Source: Mucilaginibacter polytrichastri
Lineage (GTDB): Bacteria > Bacteroidota > Bacteroidia > Sphingobacteriales > Sphingobacteriaceae
Direction: 5' to 3'
NCBI RefSeq assembly: GCF_001911425.1
Contig: NZ_MPPL01000001.1
Location: 77,269 to 131,790 of the forward strand
DNA length: 54,522 nt
Below the pieces are notes generated by a model. The model had not been told where the DNA came from, did no database searches, and was given only the letters and a program-made list of their open reading frames with translations. Every line of letters begins with the position of its first letter. Within the stretch, counting starts at the first letter, position 1. The translations under genes and the position numbers were made by a program. This document shows positions 27,936 to 35,999 of this stretch, piece after piece.

Positions 27936-29963
27936 ATGAAAACTCAATCAAATAAATTATTTGAGCCTGCCTTAGTGCAGACTGCTTTAAAAGAATCTTT
28001 CATTAAGCTGGACCCCCGGATGATGATCCGTAACCCGGTGATGTTTACCGTGGAGATCGGTACACTGGTTATGATCCCTGTGATGATCTACAGCTATTCG
28101 CATCAGGGGCAGGGTTCGTTTGCTTATAACTTTGCCATCTTCTTTATCCTGTTCCTAACTGTATTGTTCGCCAACTTTGCAGAGGCTATTGCCGAAGCAC
28201 GCGGTAAAGCACAAGCAGACAGCTTACGTAAAACCCGTGAAGAGACACCCGCCAAGGTGGTAATGCCCGATGGCAGCATCGTAACCAAATCATCAAGCGA
28301 TTTGCGCAAAGGCGATGTGTTTGTTTGCGAAACAGGCGATACCATCCCAACAGATGGCGAGATTATCGAAGGTATTGCTACTATAGATGAATCTGCTATT
28401 ACAGGTGAATCTGCCCCGGTTATCCGCGAGGCTGGTGGTGATAAATCATCTGTTACAGGTGGTACTAAAGTACTATCAGACGAAGTTCGTGTAATCGTAA
28501 CTACCGAGCCGGGCGAAAGCTTTTTGGATAAAATGATTGCTTTGGTAGAAGGTGCATCGCGCCAAAAAACACCTAACGAAATTGCGCTGACTATCTTGCT
28601 GGCAAGTTTTACACTGGTGTTCATTATTGTATGTATCACCCTGAAACCATTTGCAGATTATGCAAATACACCGATCACGATAGCCGCGCTTATATCATTG
28701 TTCGTTTGTCTGATCCCTACCACCATCGGCGGTCTGTTATCAGCCATCGGTATTGCCGGGATGGACAGAGCCTTGCGTGCCAACGTAATTACCAAATCTG
28801 GTAAAGCGGTAGAAACTGCAGGCGACATCGACGTATTGTTATTAGATAAAACAGGTACCATCACCATTGGTAACCGTAAAGCCACCCAGTTTTGGCCAGC
28901 GAAAGCGGTATCGCCCGATGATTTAATTACAGCTTGTGTACTATCATCATTAGCCGATGAAACACCCGAAGGTAAATCGATCATCGAACTGGCATCGGCT
29001 CATTTTAAATTGCCAACTGCACCGGCCGGTTCTGAGTTTGTGAAATTTACTGCCGAAACCCGCTCAAGCGGTATTGATACGCCTCAAGGTTTACGCATCC
29101 GTAAGGGCGCATTTGATTCCATTCGTAACATAGCCCTGAAAGCTGGTAACCCCTTCCCTGAGGAGGTTGAAGAACGTGTTAAAGAGATCTCATCAAACGG
29201 TGGTACGCCACTGGTGGTATCACAAAACGAAGTAATACTGGGTGTTATCCAACTACAAGACATCATTAAAACAGGTATTGCCGAACGTTTTGAACGCCTT
29301 CGAAAAATGGGGATCAAAACCGTAATGGTAACTGGTGATAACCCGTTAACCGCCAAGTTTATTGCAGAGAAAGCCGGTGTGGACGATTTTATTGCCGAGG
29401 CCAAGCCAGAGGATAAAATGAACTACATTAAAGCCGAGCAAAACGCCGGTAAGCTGGTAGCCATGATGGGTGATGGTACAAACGATGCCCCCGCATTGGC
29501 CCAGGCAGATGTTGGTGTAGCCATGAATAGCGGTACCCAGGCCGCCAAAGAAGCCGGTAACATGGTGGATTTGGACAATGACCCAACCAAGCTGATTGAA
29601 ATTGTGGAGATTGGTAAGCAATTGCTGATTACCCGCGGTACCTTGACTACCTTTTCTATCGCAAACGACGTGGCTAAATATTTCGCCATTGTACCTGCGC
29701 TGTTTATCGCCTCTATCCCGGCATTGCAAAGCATCAATATTATGCACCTGCACAGCCCCGAGTCGGCCATATTATCAGCAGTGATATTTAACGCCATTAT
29801 TATCCCGATGCTGATTCCGTTAGCCTTGAGAGGGGTAGAATACAAACCGATCGGCGCAAGTGCCCTGTTACGTACCAACCTGCTTTATTATGGCGTGGGT
29901 GGCGTAATTGCGCCGTTTATCGGTATCAAGTTAATTGATATGGTAGTAGGCTTAATGTTCTAA
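27936..29963 (+). CDS. kdpB: K+-transporting P-type ATPase, catalytic subunit KdpB
   Basis: This 675-residue P-type ATPase has all catalytic blocks. The actuator loop is [12 protein letters not shown], the phosphorylated aspartate is D304 in [10 protein letters not shown], and the P-domain has [11 protein letters not shown] and [21 protein letters not shown]. Seven or so membrane helices surround them, including the KdpB-specific [15 protein letters not shown]. It hydrolyses ATP and drives K+ taken in through KdpA. Length matches the family (about 680). kdpC follows after 19 bases. Codon use is like its neighbours, with no sign of recent transfer. Confidence 0.98.
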   Translation: MKTQSNKLFEPALVQTALKESFIKLDPRMMIRNPVMFTVEIGTLVMIPVMIYSYSHQGQGSFAYNFAIFFILFLTVLFANFAEAIAEARGKAQADSLRKTREETPAKVVMPDGSIVTKSSSDLRKGDVFVCETGDTIPTDGEIIEGIATIDESAITGESAPVIREAGGDKSSVTGGTKVLSDEVRVIVTTEPGESFLDKMIALVEGASRQKTPNEIALTILLASFTLVFIIVCITLKPFADYANTPITIAALISLFVCLIPTTIGGLLSAIGIAGMDRALRANVITKSGKAVETAGDIDVLLLDKTGTITIGNRKATQFWPAKAVSPDDLITACVLSSLADETPEGKSIIELASAHFKLPTAPAGSEFVKFTAETRSSGIDTPQGLRIRKGAFDSIRNIALKAGNPFPEEVEERVKEISSNGGTPLVVSQNEVILGVIQLQDIIKTGIAERFERLRKMGIKTVMVTGDNPLTAKFIAEKAGVDDFIAEAKPEDKMNYIKAEQNAGKLVAMMGDGTNDAPALAQADVGVAMNSGTQAAKEAGNMVDLDNDPTKLIEIVEIGKQLLITRGTLTTFSIANDVAKYFAIVPALFIASIPALQSINIMHLHSPESAILSAVIFNAIIIPMLIPLALRGVEYKPIGASALLRTNLLYYGVGGVIAPFIGIKLIDMVVGLMF

Positions 29964-29982
29964 TAATTAAAAATCAAAGACA

Positions 29983-30546
29983 ATGAAAACTTTCATCATA
30001 CAATCTATCAGATTGACATTAGTACTCACCGTGGTACTATGTGTGATATACCCGCTCAGCATCATGCTTATCGGTAAGGCATCAAAAGGTGCCGGTAACG
30101 GCGAAACCATTACCGTTAACGGTAAAGTGGTTGGCTATGCCAATATTGGCCAAAGCTTTACCAAACCTCAGTATTTCTGGGGCAGGCCATCGGCAGTGGC
30201 TTATAATGCTGCCGGTTCTGCGGGTTCAAACAAAGGCCCAAGCAACCCCGAATATTTGAAGGATGTGAATAGCCGTATAGATACCCTGCTGAAATACCAT
30301 CCTTACTTAAAACGCAGCGACATCCCGTCTGACCTGGTAACTGCATCGGGTAGCGGTCTCGACCCGGATATTTCGCCGGATGCTGCAAGGGTACAGGTAG
30401 AGCGCGTAGCTAAATACCGCAAACTGGATGAGCAAAAGGTTGCTGCCTTATTAACTAACAATACAGAAAAACCACTTTGGGGCGTATTTGGCCCAAGCAA
30501 AGTCAACGTGCTTAAATTAAATATAGCACTCGATCAATTGAAATAA
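29983..30546 (+). CDS. kdpC: K+-transporting ATPase subunit KdpC
   Basis: This 187-residue protein has one N-terminal membrane helix (about residues 9-30) and a periplasmic domain. Family blocks are visible: IGQSFTKPQYFWGRPSA, SNPEYLKDVNSRID, VTASGSGLDPDISPDAA and the end WGVFGPSKVNVLKLN. KdpC is the fourth subunit of KdpFABC and raises its affinity. It begins 19 bases after kdpB and is followed 25 bases later by the first porin, so the operon continues beyond the pump. Confidence 0.97.
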   Translation: MKTFIIQSIRLTLVLTVVLCVIYPLSIMLIGKASKGAGNGETITVNGKVVGYANIGQSFTKPQYFWGRPSAVAYNAAGSAGSNKGPSNPEYLKDVNSRIDTLLKYHPYLKRSDIPSDLVTASGSGLDPDISPDAARVQVERVAKYRKLDEQKVAALLTNNTEKPLWGVFGPSKVNVLKLNIALDQLK

Positions 30547-30571
30547 GAATTATAGAAAGCATTCAAAAATC

Positions 30572-31894
30572 ATGAAAATACCCCTGCTCATAACAATTAT
30601 AATAACTGCAATTAGTTTAAACACTAAAGCACAAGTTACTAATACAACAAAAAAAGATACGGTTGCCCGGTCATTGCCTTCGCCTATAGATTCGCCTCCT
30701 TTTCCGGGAAGCGAGTGGGATGGGGCGCCATTGGTCGGCTTGGACAATACCGCACCTATATATCCTTTACAAAAGGCGTTAGGCTTAACTAAAACCAAGT
30801 TTAGGATATATGGATGGGTTGATCCTGGTGCTAATATAAGTTCATCAAAAAACTCAAATGCGCCTGCCTCTTATGACATCATACCCAATAATGTGGTGTT
30901 AGATCAGGTGGTTTTACGCATGGAGGTGCAACCTAATACGGTACAAACAGACCATGTTTCTTTAGGCTTTTTGTTTGATAACGTTTATGGTACCGATTAC
31001 CGCTATACTGCGGCCAAAGGGATTTTTAGCAGCCAGCTATTATCGCACAATAATAAATACGGATATGATCCGGCCCAGTTGTACGGCTTGATCTATTTCC
31101 CTAAGATAGGTGATGGGATGCTGTTAAAAGTTGGTCGTTTTATATCGCCTGCGGATATTGAGGCGCAATGGGCACCAGATAATTACCTGTATACCCATTC
31201 GTTGATGTTTACTGTTGATCCTTTTACATTTACAGGGGCACAGGCTACCTTTAAGCTAGGTTCGCATTGGCAATTAGAAGTTGGTGTACATGGCGGTAAT
31301 GATGTTGCGCCCTGGAGTAATTCGGCCAGTTTAAATGGTTTGTTGATGGCTCGTTGGGTGTCTGATGATAATAACAACTCTGTGTATGCTGGTATTAATT
31401 CGCTGGGAGCAGGCAGGTATAAAAACAATCATGACGATTTGCAAATGGTTGTAGGTACCTGGGGGCATCGCTTTAACGGTACTATACATATGATGACCGA
31501 GGCTTATTACATCTGGCAGCATGATGCATTAGTGGGAGGTACAGTAATTGATGGCCCGCCAAGGCAATTTTATAGCGGGGTTGGGGCAGGTAACCTCATT
31601 CCCGGTACGGCAAGTGCTATCGGTGCGGTAAACTATTTTCAGATTAAATTGTCGGGTAAGGATTATGTCTCTATCCGTAACGGGTATTTGAATGACAGGC
31701 AGGGTAACCGAACCGGTTATGTTTCAACCTACTCAGACCATACCATTGGCTTTGTGCACAGTTTCAATACTTACTTTAGGTTACGGCCCGAGGTTAGCTA
31801 TCAGCGTGCTTATGGCAATGGTATAACCCCCTATGATAATGGAACTAAGAAAGACCAGAAGAGCGCAGCAATGGATTTGATTGTGCGTTTTTAA
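30572..31894 (+). CDS. Outer membrane porin (BBP2-like) in the kdp operon
   Basis: This 440-residue secreted protein has a signal peptide (IPLLITIIITAISLNTKAQ) and a long beta-barrel with alternating strands and aromatic belts (LLKVGRFISPADIEAQWAPDN, NSVYAGINSLGAG). It ends in a phenylalanine (VRF) as barrel proteins do. It resembles putative beta-barrel porin-2 (BBP2). Placement right after kdpC suggests that it lets K+ through the outer membrane to the pump, which is inference. A second, different porin follows. Confidence 0.85.
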   Translation: MKIPLLITIIITAISLNTKAQVTNTTKKDTVARSLPSPIDSPPFPGSEWDGAPLVGLDNTAPIYPLQKALGLTKTKFRIYGWVDPGANISSSKNSNAPASYDIIPNNVVLDQVVLRMEVQPNTVQTDHVSLGFLFDNVYGTDYRYTAAKGIFSSQLLSHNNKYGYDPAQLYGLIYFPKIGDGMLLKVGRFISPADIEAQWAPDNYLYTHSLMFTVDPFTFTGAQATFKLGSHWQLEVGVHGGNDVAPWSNSASLNGLLMARWVSDDNNNSVYAGINSLGAGRYKNNHDDLQMVVGTWGHRFNGTIHMMTEAYYIWQHDALVGGTVIDGPPRQFYSGVGAGNLIPGTASAIGAVNYFQIKLSGKDYVSIRNGYLNDRQGNRTGYVSTYSDHTIGFVHSFNTYFRLRPEVSYQRAYGNGITPYDNGTKKDQKSAAMDLIVRF

Positions 31895-31897
31895 TGG

Positions 31898-31956
31898 TTG
31901 AGCTTGTTCATTTATAGGGTTAAATATTTTAATAAATTATAAATGAACAAGTTCAA
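31898..31956 (+). promoter_or_regulatory. Start-codon-covering hairpin before the second porin
   Basis: The arms at 31898-31916 and 31938-31956 pair over 19 positions (one G-U), including the perfect 14-base CTTGTTCATTTATA/TATAAATGAACAAG, around a 21-base AT-rich loop. The start codon of the second porin (31943-31945) lies inside the right arm, so the folded RNA would hide it. No T run follows, so it is not an ordinary terminator. A DNA operator is the other possibility. Confidence 0.7.
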
Positions 31957-33019
31957 AATTTTATTTGCTACAATTTTTATAATGAGTGCTTTAACAACAT
32001 CGGCTCAGGATAACAAAAACTTAACCATTAGCGGTTATGCAGAAGTATATTATAGTTACAGTTTCAATAACCCGCCAGACCATAACATGCCACCTTTTGT
32101 GTATGCCTATAACCGGCATAATGAAGTTAATTTAAACCTGGGTTTTATAAAGGCAAACTATAACAACGATAATGTGAGGGCTAACCTGGCTTTAATGGCC
32201 GGTACTTATACCAATACCAACCTGGCTGCCGAACCCGGCGTGCTCAAAAATATATTTGAGGCCAATGCAGGCATCAGGCTCTCTAAAAAAGCAGATTTGT
32301 GGCTGGATGCCGGTGTGTTTGCATCGCACATTGGGTTTGAGAGCGCGGTTGGTAAAGATTGCTGGGTGTTAACCCGGGGTATCCTGTCAGACAATACGCC
32401 TTACTTTGAAACGGGTGCTAAGGTTAGTTACACTACAGATAACGGTAAGTTTATCGCTTCGGCCCTGTACCTTAATGGCTGGCAGCGCATACAGCGCCAG
32501 GATGGTAATAATAAACCTGCCGGCGGGTTGCAACTTACCTGGAAACCGTCTGAAGATGTTACTTTTAATTACAGCAATTATTTAGGGACAGAGGGAGCCG
32601 ATTCGGTGGGTGTACGGCGGTTTTACAATAACTTTTATACGGTATTACAACTTGCACCTAAGTTTGGGATTACAGCAGGTATAGATTACGGTACCCAGCA
32701 AAAATCAAAAACAGATAAAAGGACTAACCATATTATATCGCCGGTATTTATTGCACGTTATATGCTGGCTACACAATGGGCTATTGCAGGCCGGATTGAA
32801 TATTACAGAGACCCGAACGGAATGATTATAAGCACCGGGACACCGAACGGGTTTAAAACAACAGGATATTCGGTAAATTTAGATTATATACCTTTCCCTA
32901 ATGCGGTGATACGCTTAGAGGGTAAAGTATTGAATAGCAAAGACCCTATTTTTATAAAAGATAACGAGGCCGTAGCGGCCAACAAGGTTATCACAACAAG
33001 TATTGCGGTTTCATTTTAA
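31943..33019 (+). CDS. Second outer membrane porin (BBP2-like) in the kdp operon
   Basis: This 358-residue beta-barrel protein has a signal peptide (NKFKILFATIFIMSALTTSAQ) and opens with LTISGYAEVYYSYSFNNPPD, typical of BBP2 porins. Repeated amphipathic strands follow (LWLDAGVFASHIGFES, FGITAGIDYGTQQ) and a final phenylalanine (VSF). It differs clearly from the preceding porin, so it is not a recent tandem copy. It is 9 bases from the kdpD-like gene. Its start codon is buried in a strong inverted repeat, which suggests separate translational control. Confidence 0.86.
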   Translation: MNKFKILFATIFIMSALTTSAQDNKNLTISGYAEVYYSYSFNNPPDHNMPPFVYAYNRHNEVNLNLGFIKANYNNDNVRANLALMAGTYTNTNLAAEPGVLKNIFEANAGIRLSKKADLWLDAGVFASHIGFESAVGKDCWVLTRGILSDNTPYFETGAKVSYTTDNGKFIASALYLNGWQRIQRQDGNNKPAGGLQLTWKPSEDVTFNYSNYLGTEGADSVGVRRFYNNFYTVLQLAPKFGITAGIDYGTQQKSKTDKRTNHIISPVFIARYMLATQWAIAGRIEYYRDPNGMIISTGTPNGFKTTGYSVNLDYIPFPNAVIRLEGKVLNSKDPIFIKDNEAVAANKVITTSIAVSF

Positions 33020-33028
33020 GCAGTAACA

Positions 33029-34153
33029 ATGGCAGAGCAGGACAGCACCGTAAAAACGTTTATCGAACTGGTAAAAAAGTCGAGGCGGGGTAAGTTTAAG
33101 ATTTACATTGGCATGAGTGCCGGCGTGGGTAAAAGCTACAGAATGCTGCAGGAAGCGCACGCCCTTTTGCGTAACGGAATCGATATCCAGATTGGCTACA
33201 TTGAGACGCATAACCGTGCCGAAACCCAGGCCCTGGTTGACGGTATCCCATTTATACCGCGCCGTAAGGTTTTTTACAAAGGTAAGGAGGTAGAAGAGAT
33301 GGACCTGCACGCCATTTTAAACCGACACCCCGAAGTGGTTATTGTTGATGAACTGGCGCATAGTAATATTGAAGGCAGCAAAAATACCAAACGCTGGCAG
33401 GATGTACTGGATATTCTAGAAGCCGGCATCAGCGTAATTTCGGCGGTAAACATACAACACCTGGAGAGCATGAACCAGGAGATAGAATCCATTACCGGGA
33501 TTGCCATTACCGAGCGCATCCCCGATAAAGTGCTGGAACTGACAGACGAGATCGTGAACATAGACCTAACAGCCGATGAACTGATAGACCGTTTAAAGGA
33601 TGGCAAGATCTACACCAAAGATAAGATAAACATTGCCCTCAAGAATTTCTTTCAGCCCGATAAGATCCTGCAGCTGCGCGAGCTGGCTTTGAAAGAAGTG
33701 GCGCACCATGTAGAGCGTAAAATTGATATCGAGATCCCCAAGCAAATTAAGCTTCGGCCCGAAAAGTTCCTGGCCTGTATCTCATCCAACGCCGATACGG
33801 CTAAAGTGGTGATTCGTAAAACAGCCCGGCTGGCATCTTATTACCGTTCGCCATGGGTGGTGCTGTATGTACAAAGCAGCAACGAAAGCGCCGATAAAAT
33901 TAAGCTGGATAAGCAACGCCACCTCATCAACAACTTTAAACTGGCCACTGAATTGGGCGGCGAGGTTTTAAAAATTAAAAGCGACCAGATAACGCAAACC
34001 ATTATACAAATTGCCGACGAAAAGGACATCACTACCATTTGCATCGGTAAACCACACCTTAATTTATTTCAGGTAATACTCCGAACGGCAATCTTTAACC
34101 AGCTGCTTAAATATATTGCAGCAAAAGAGACAGACTTAGTAATCTTATCCTGA
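33029..34153 (+). CDS. kdpD: KdpD sensor protein without kinase domain
   Basis: This 374-residue cytoplasmic protein equals only the N-terminal half of E. coli KdpD. The KdpD sensor domain (about residues 22-230) has the P-loop GMSAGVGKS (28-36) and IGYIETHNRAET. The DELAHSN box (VIVDELAHSN) and VNIQHLESMNQEIESITG follow. A universal-stress-protein-like domain (about 250-370) has the end TTICIGKPHLN. The four TM helices, GAF and kinase parts are missing, and the stop is genuine because the next gene begins in a separate frame unit 31 bases later. It presumably senses K+ or a nucleotide signal and acts on the kinase next door. Confidence 0.92.
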   Translation: MAEQDSTVKTFIELVKKSRRGKFKIYIGMSAGVGKSYRMLQEAHALLRNGIDIQIGYIETHNRAETQALVDGIPFIPRRKVFYKGKEVEEMDLHAILNRHPEVVIVDELAHSNIEGSKNTKRWQDVLDILEAGISVISAVNIQHLESMNQEIESITGIAITERIPDKVLELTDEIVNIDLTADELIDRLKDGKIYTKDKINIALKNFFQPDKILQLRELALKEVAHHVERKIDIEIPKQIKLRPEKFLACISSNADTAKVVIRKTARLASYYRSPWVVLYVQSSNESADKIKLDKQRHLINNFKLATELGGEVLKIKSDQITQTIIQIADEKDITTICIGKPHLNLFQVILRTAIFNQLLKYIAAKETDLVILS

Positions 34154-34184
34154 ATAAAAGCATTTATATTTAACCAGTTAAGCC

Positions 34185-35951
34185 ATGAAAATAAAAAACA
34201 AACTTCGACTCGGATTCGGCTTCCTTTTCGTCGTAGTCATGTTCTTCGGAGCAGTGTCCATATTCTACATCCACCAAATTTCAGATAGCGCCAAGGTTAT
34301 CCTTAAAAATAACTACGAGTCGTTGAGCTTTGCCCGCGAAATGCGCACCGTTTTGGACGAAAATAAATTGCCGTTAAACGGAGATGCCAAAAGCCAGTTT
34401 GGTAAGCAACTGCAAATGCAGGAGGCCAATATTACCGAAGTTGGCGAAAAAGAAGCTACTCTGGAATTAGAGAAAGATTATGATATTTTACAATTACCAA
34501 GCGCTACCCCTGCACAGCAATACCAGGCACAATATGATGCCCGCGCCCAGCTGCGTAAAATTGAGAAGGTAAACATGCTGGCCATTGTGCATAAAAATGA
34601 GCGGGCACAGGCATCGGTAAAAGAGGCTACTTTGTTTTTAGGCTTTGTGGGCTCGTTCACTTTTTTGGTGTTGTTTAGCTTTAGTGTAAACTTCCCCGGT
34701 TTTATTGCCAACCCGTTAAGGGAGCTTATCGATGGTATCAGGGAAATTAGCCAGAAAAACTACAACCAGCACTTGAATTTTAAAAAGAATGATGAGTTTG
34801 CCGAGGTAGCCCTGGCGTTTAATGACATGGCCGACCGCCTGAATGAGTGGGAGAATACCAACCTGGCCAAGGTATTATCAGAGAAACAGCGTATTGAAAC
34901 TATTATTGAACAAATGCAGGATGCCATTATCGGTTTAAATGAAAAACAGGAAATCTTGTTTATTAATACCGTGGCCGAGAACATCCTGAATATAAGTGAG
35001 CAAAAAATAGTAGGCCAATCGGCCGAAAAGTTTACAGGCAGTAACGATCTGTTTAAATCTATACTGGCAAGTAACGGAGGCATTAAATCATTTAAGATAG
35101 CTTTAGCCGGCAAAGAAGCCTATTTTCAACTGGAAAGCCGCGAGATTGTGATTCCAAACCTTAACCCGCAAAAATCAGATATAATTACCGTGGCCAGTAA
35201 ATCGGCGGGTAAGGTTTATATTTTACGCAACATTACCGAGTTTAAGGAGCGCGACGAGGCTAAGACCAATTTTATAGCTACGATCTCGCACGAACTGAAA
35301 ACGCCCATCTCATCTATTAAAATGAGCCTTAAACTGCTGAATGATGAACGGGTAGGCGTGGCAAACCCGCAACAATTGGAATTACTGGAGCATATTAAAG
35401 ACGACAGCGACCGCCTGCTGAAAATTACCAGCGAACTGCTCGACCTGTCGCAGGTAGAGACCGGGAATATCCAGTTAAACTTTGTGGTGTCAGACCCGGT
35501 GGAGATTGTGGATTATGCCCTGAACTCTGTAAAATTTAACGCCGAGCAAAAAGGGATCAAATTACAAGTAATAGCCCACCCCAATTTATCTAAAGTGCAC
35601 GCCGACATGGAAAAAACGGCTTGGGTGCTGGTCAATTTTCTATCAAATGCGTTGCGCTACAGCCCCGAAAAATCGAAGGTAGTTATCCAGGTATCTGAGA
35701 AAAACAAGCAGGTGATATTCTCTGTGAAGGATGTTGGCAAGGGGATAGACGAGCAGTACCAGAAACGCCTGTTCGAGCGCTATTTCCAGGTACCTACCGA
35801 TGGGCAGAATAAATCGGGCTCGGGCCTGGGGCTGGCTATTTCTAAAGATTTTATTGAAGCCCAGCAAGGAAAAATCTGGGTGGAGAGCGCCATTGGCGAA
35901 GGTAGCATGTTTTGCTTCTCGTTACCGGCGCATAAAATGGAAATAGCTTAG
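34185..35951 (+). CDS. HAMP sensor histidine kinase, probable kinase half of KdpD
   Basis: This 588-residue inner membrane kinase has TM1 (about residues 8-30), a helical periplasmic region of about 120 residues, TM2 (about 147-170), HAMP (NPLRELIDGIREISQKNY), a PAS-like segment (IEQMQDAIIGLNEKQEILFIN), HisKA with TISHELKTPISSIK, and HATPase with NFLSNALRYSP and GSGLGLAIS. It lies 31 bases after the kinase-less KdpD. I infer that the two act together and that the NtrC-type protein at 24403 is the phosphate acceptor, since no other regulator is adjacent. A perfect hairpin separates it from the convergent phytochrome gene. Confidence 0.92.
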   Translation: MKIKNKLRLGFGFLFVVVMFFGAVSIFYIHQISDSAKVILKNNYESLSFAREMRTVLDENKLPLNGDAKSQFGKQLQMQEANITEVGEKEATLELEKDYDILQLPSATPAQQYQAQYDARAQLRKIEKVNMLAIVHKNERAQASVKEATLFLGFVGSFTFLVLFSFSVNFPGFIANPLRELIDGIREISQKNYNQHLNFKKNDEFAEVALAFNDMADRLNEWENTNLAKVLSEKQRIETIIEQMQDAIIGLNEKQEILFINTVAENILNISEQKIVGQSAEKFTGSNDLFKSILASNGGIKSFKIALAGKEAYFQLESREIVIPNLNPQKSDIITVASKSAGKVYILRNITEFKERDEAKTNFIATISHELKTPISSIKMSLKLLNDERVGVANPQQLELLEHIKDDSDRLLKITSELLDLSQVETGNIQLNFVVSDPVEIVDYALNSVKFNAEQKGIKLQVIAHPNLSKVHADMEKTAWVLVNFLSNALRYSPEKSKVVIQVSEKNKQVIFSVKDVGKGIDEQYQKRLFERYFQVPTDGQNKSGSGLGLAISKDFIEAQQGKIWVESAIGEGSMFCFSLPAHKMEIA

Positions 35952-35966
35952 GCTGGCTGTGTCCAG

Positions 35967-35999
35967 CACGTAATTGCGAGGTATCCTCGCAATTACGTG
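35967..35999. repeat. Perfect 15-bp palindrome between convergent genes
   Basis: CACGTAATTGCGAGG and CCTCGCAATTACGTG pair perfectly around a 3-base loop. It abuts the phytochrome stop. No T run follows in either direction, so termination would be Rho-assisted at best. The word ATTGCGAGGTA recurs in the repeat around 49271-49373, so this is probably a short member of the same repeat family. Confidence 0.75.
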
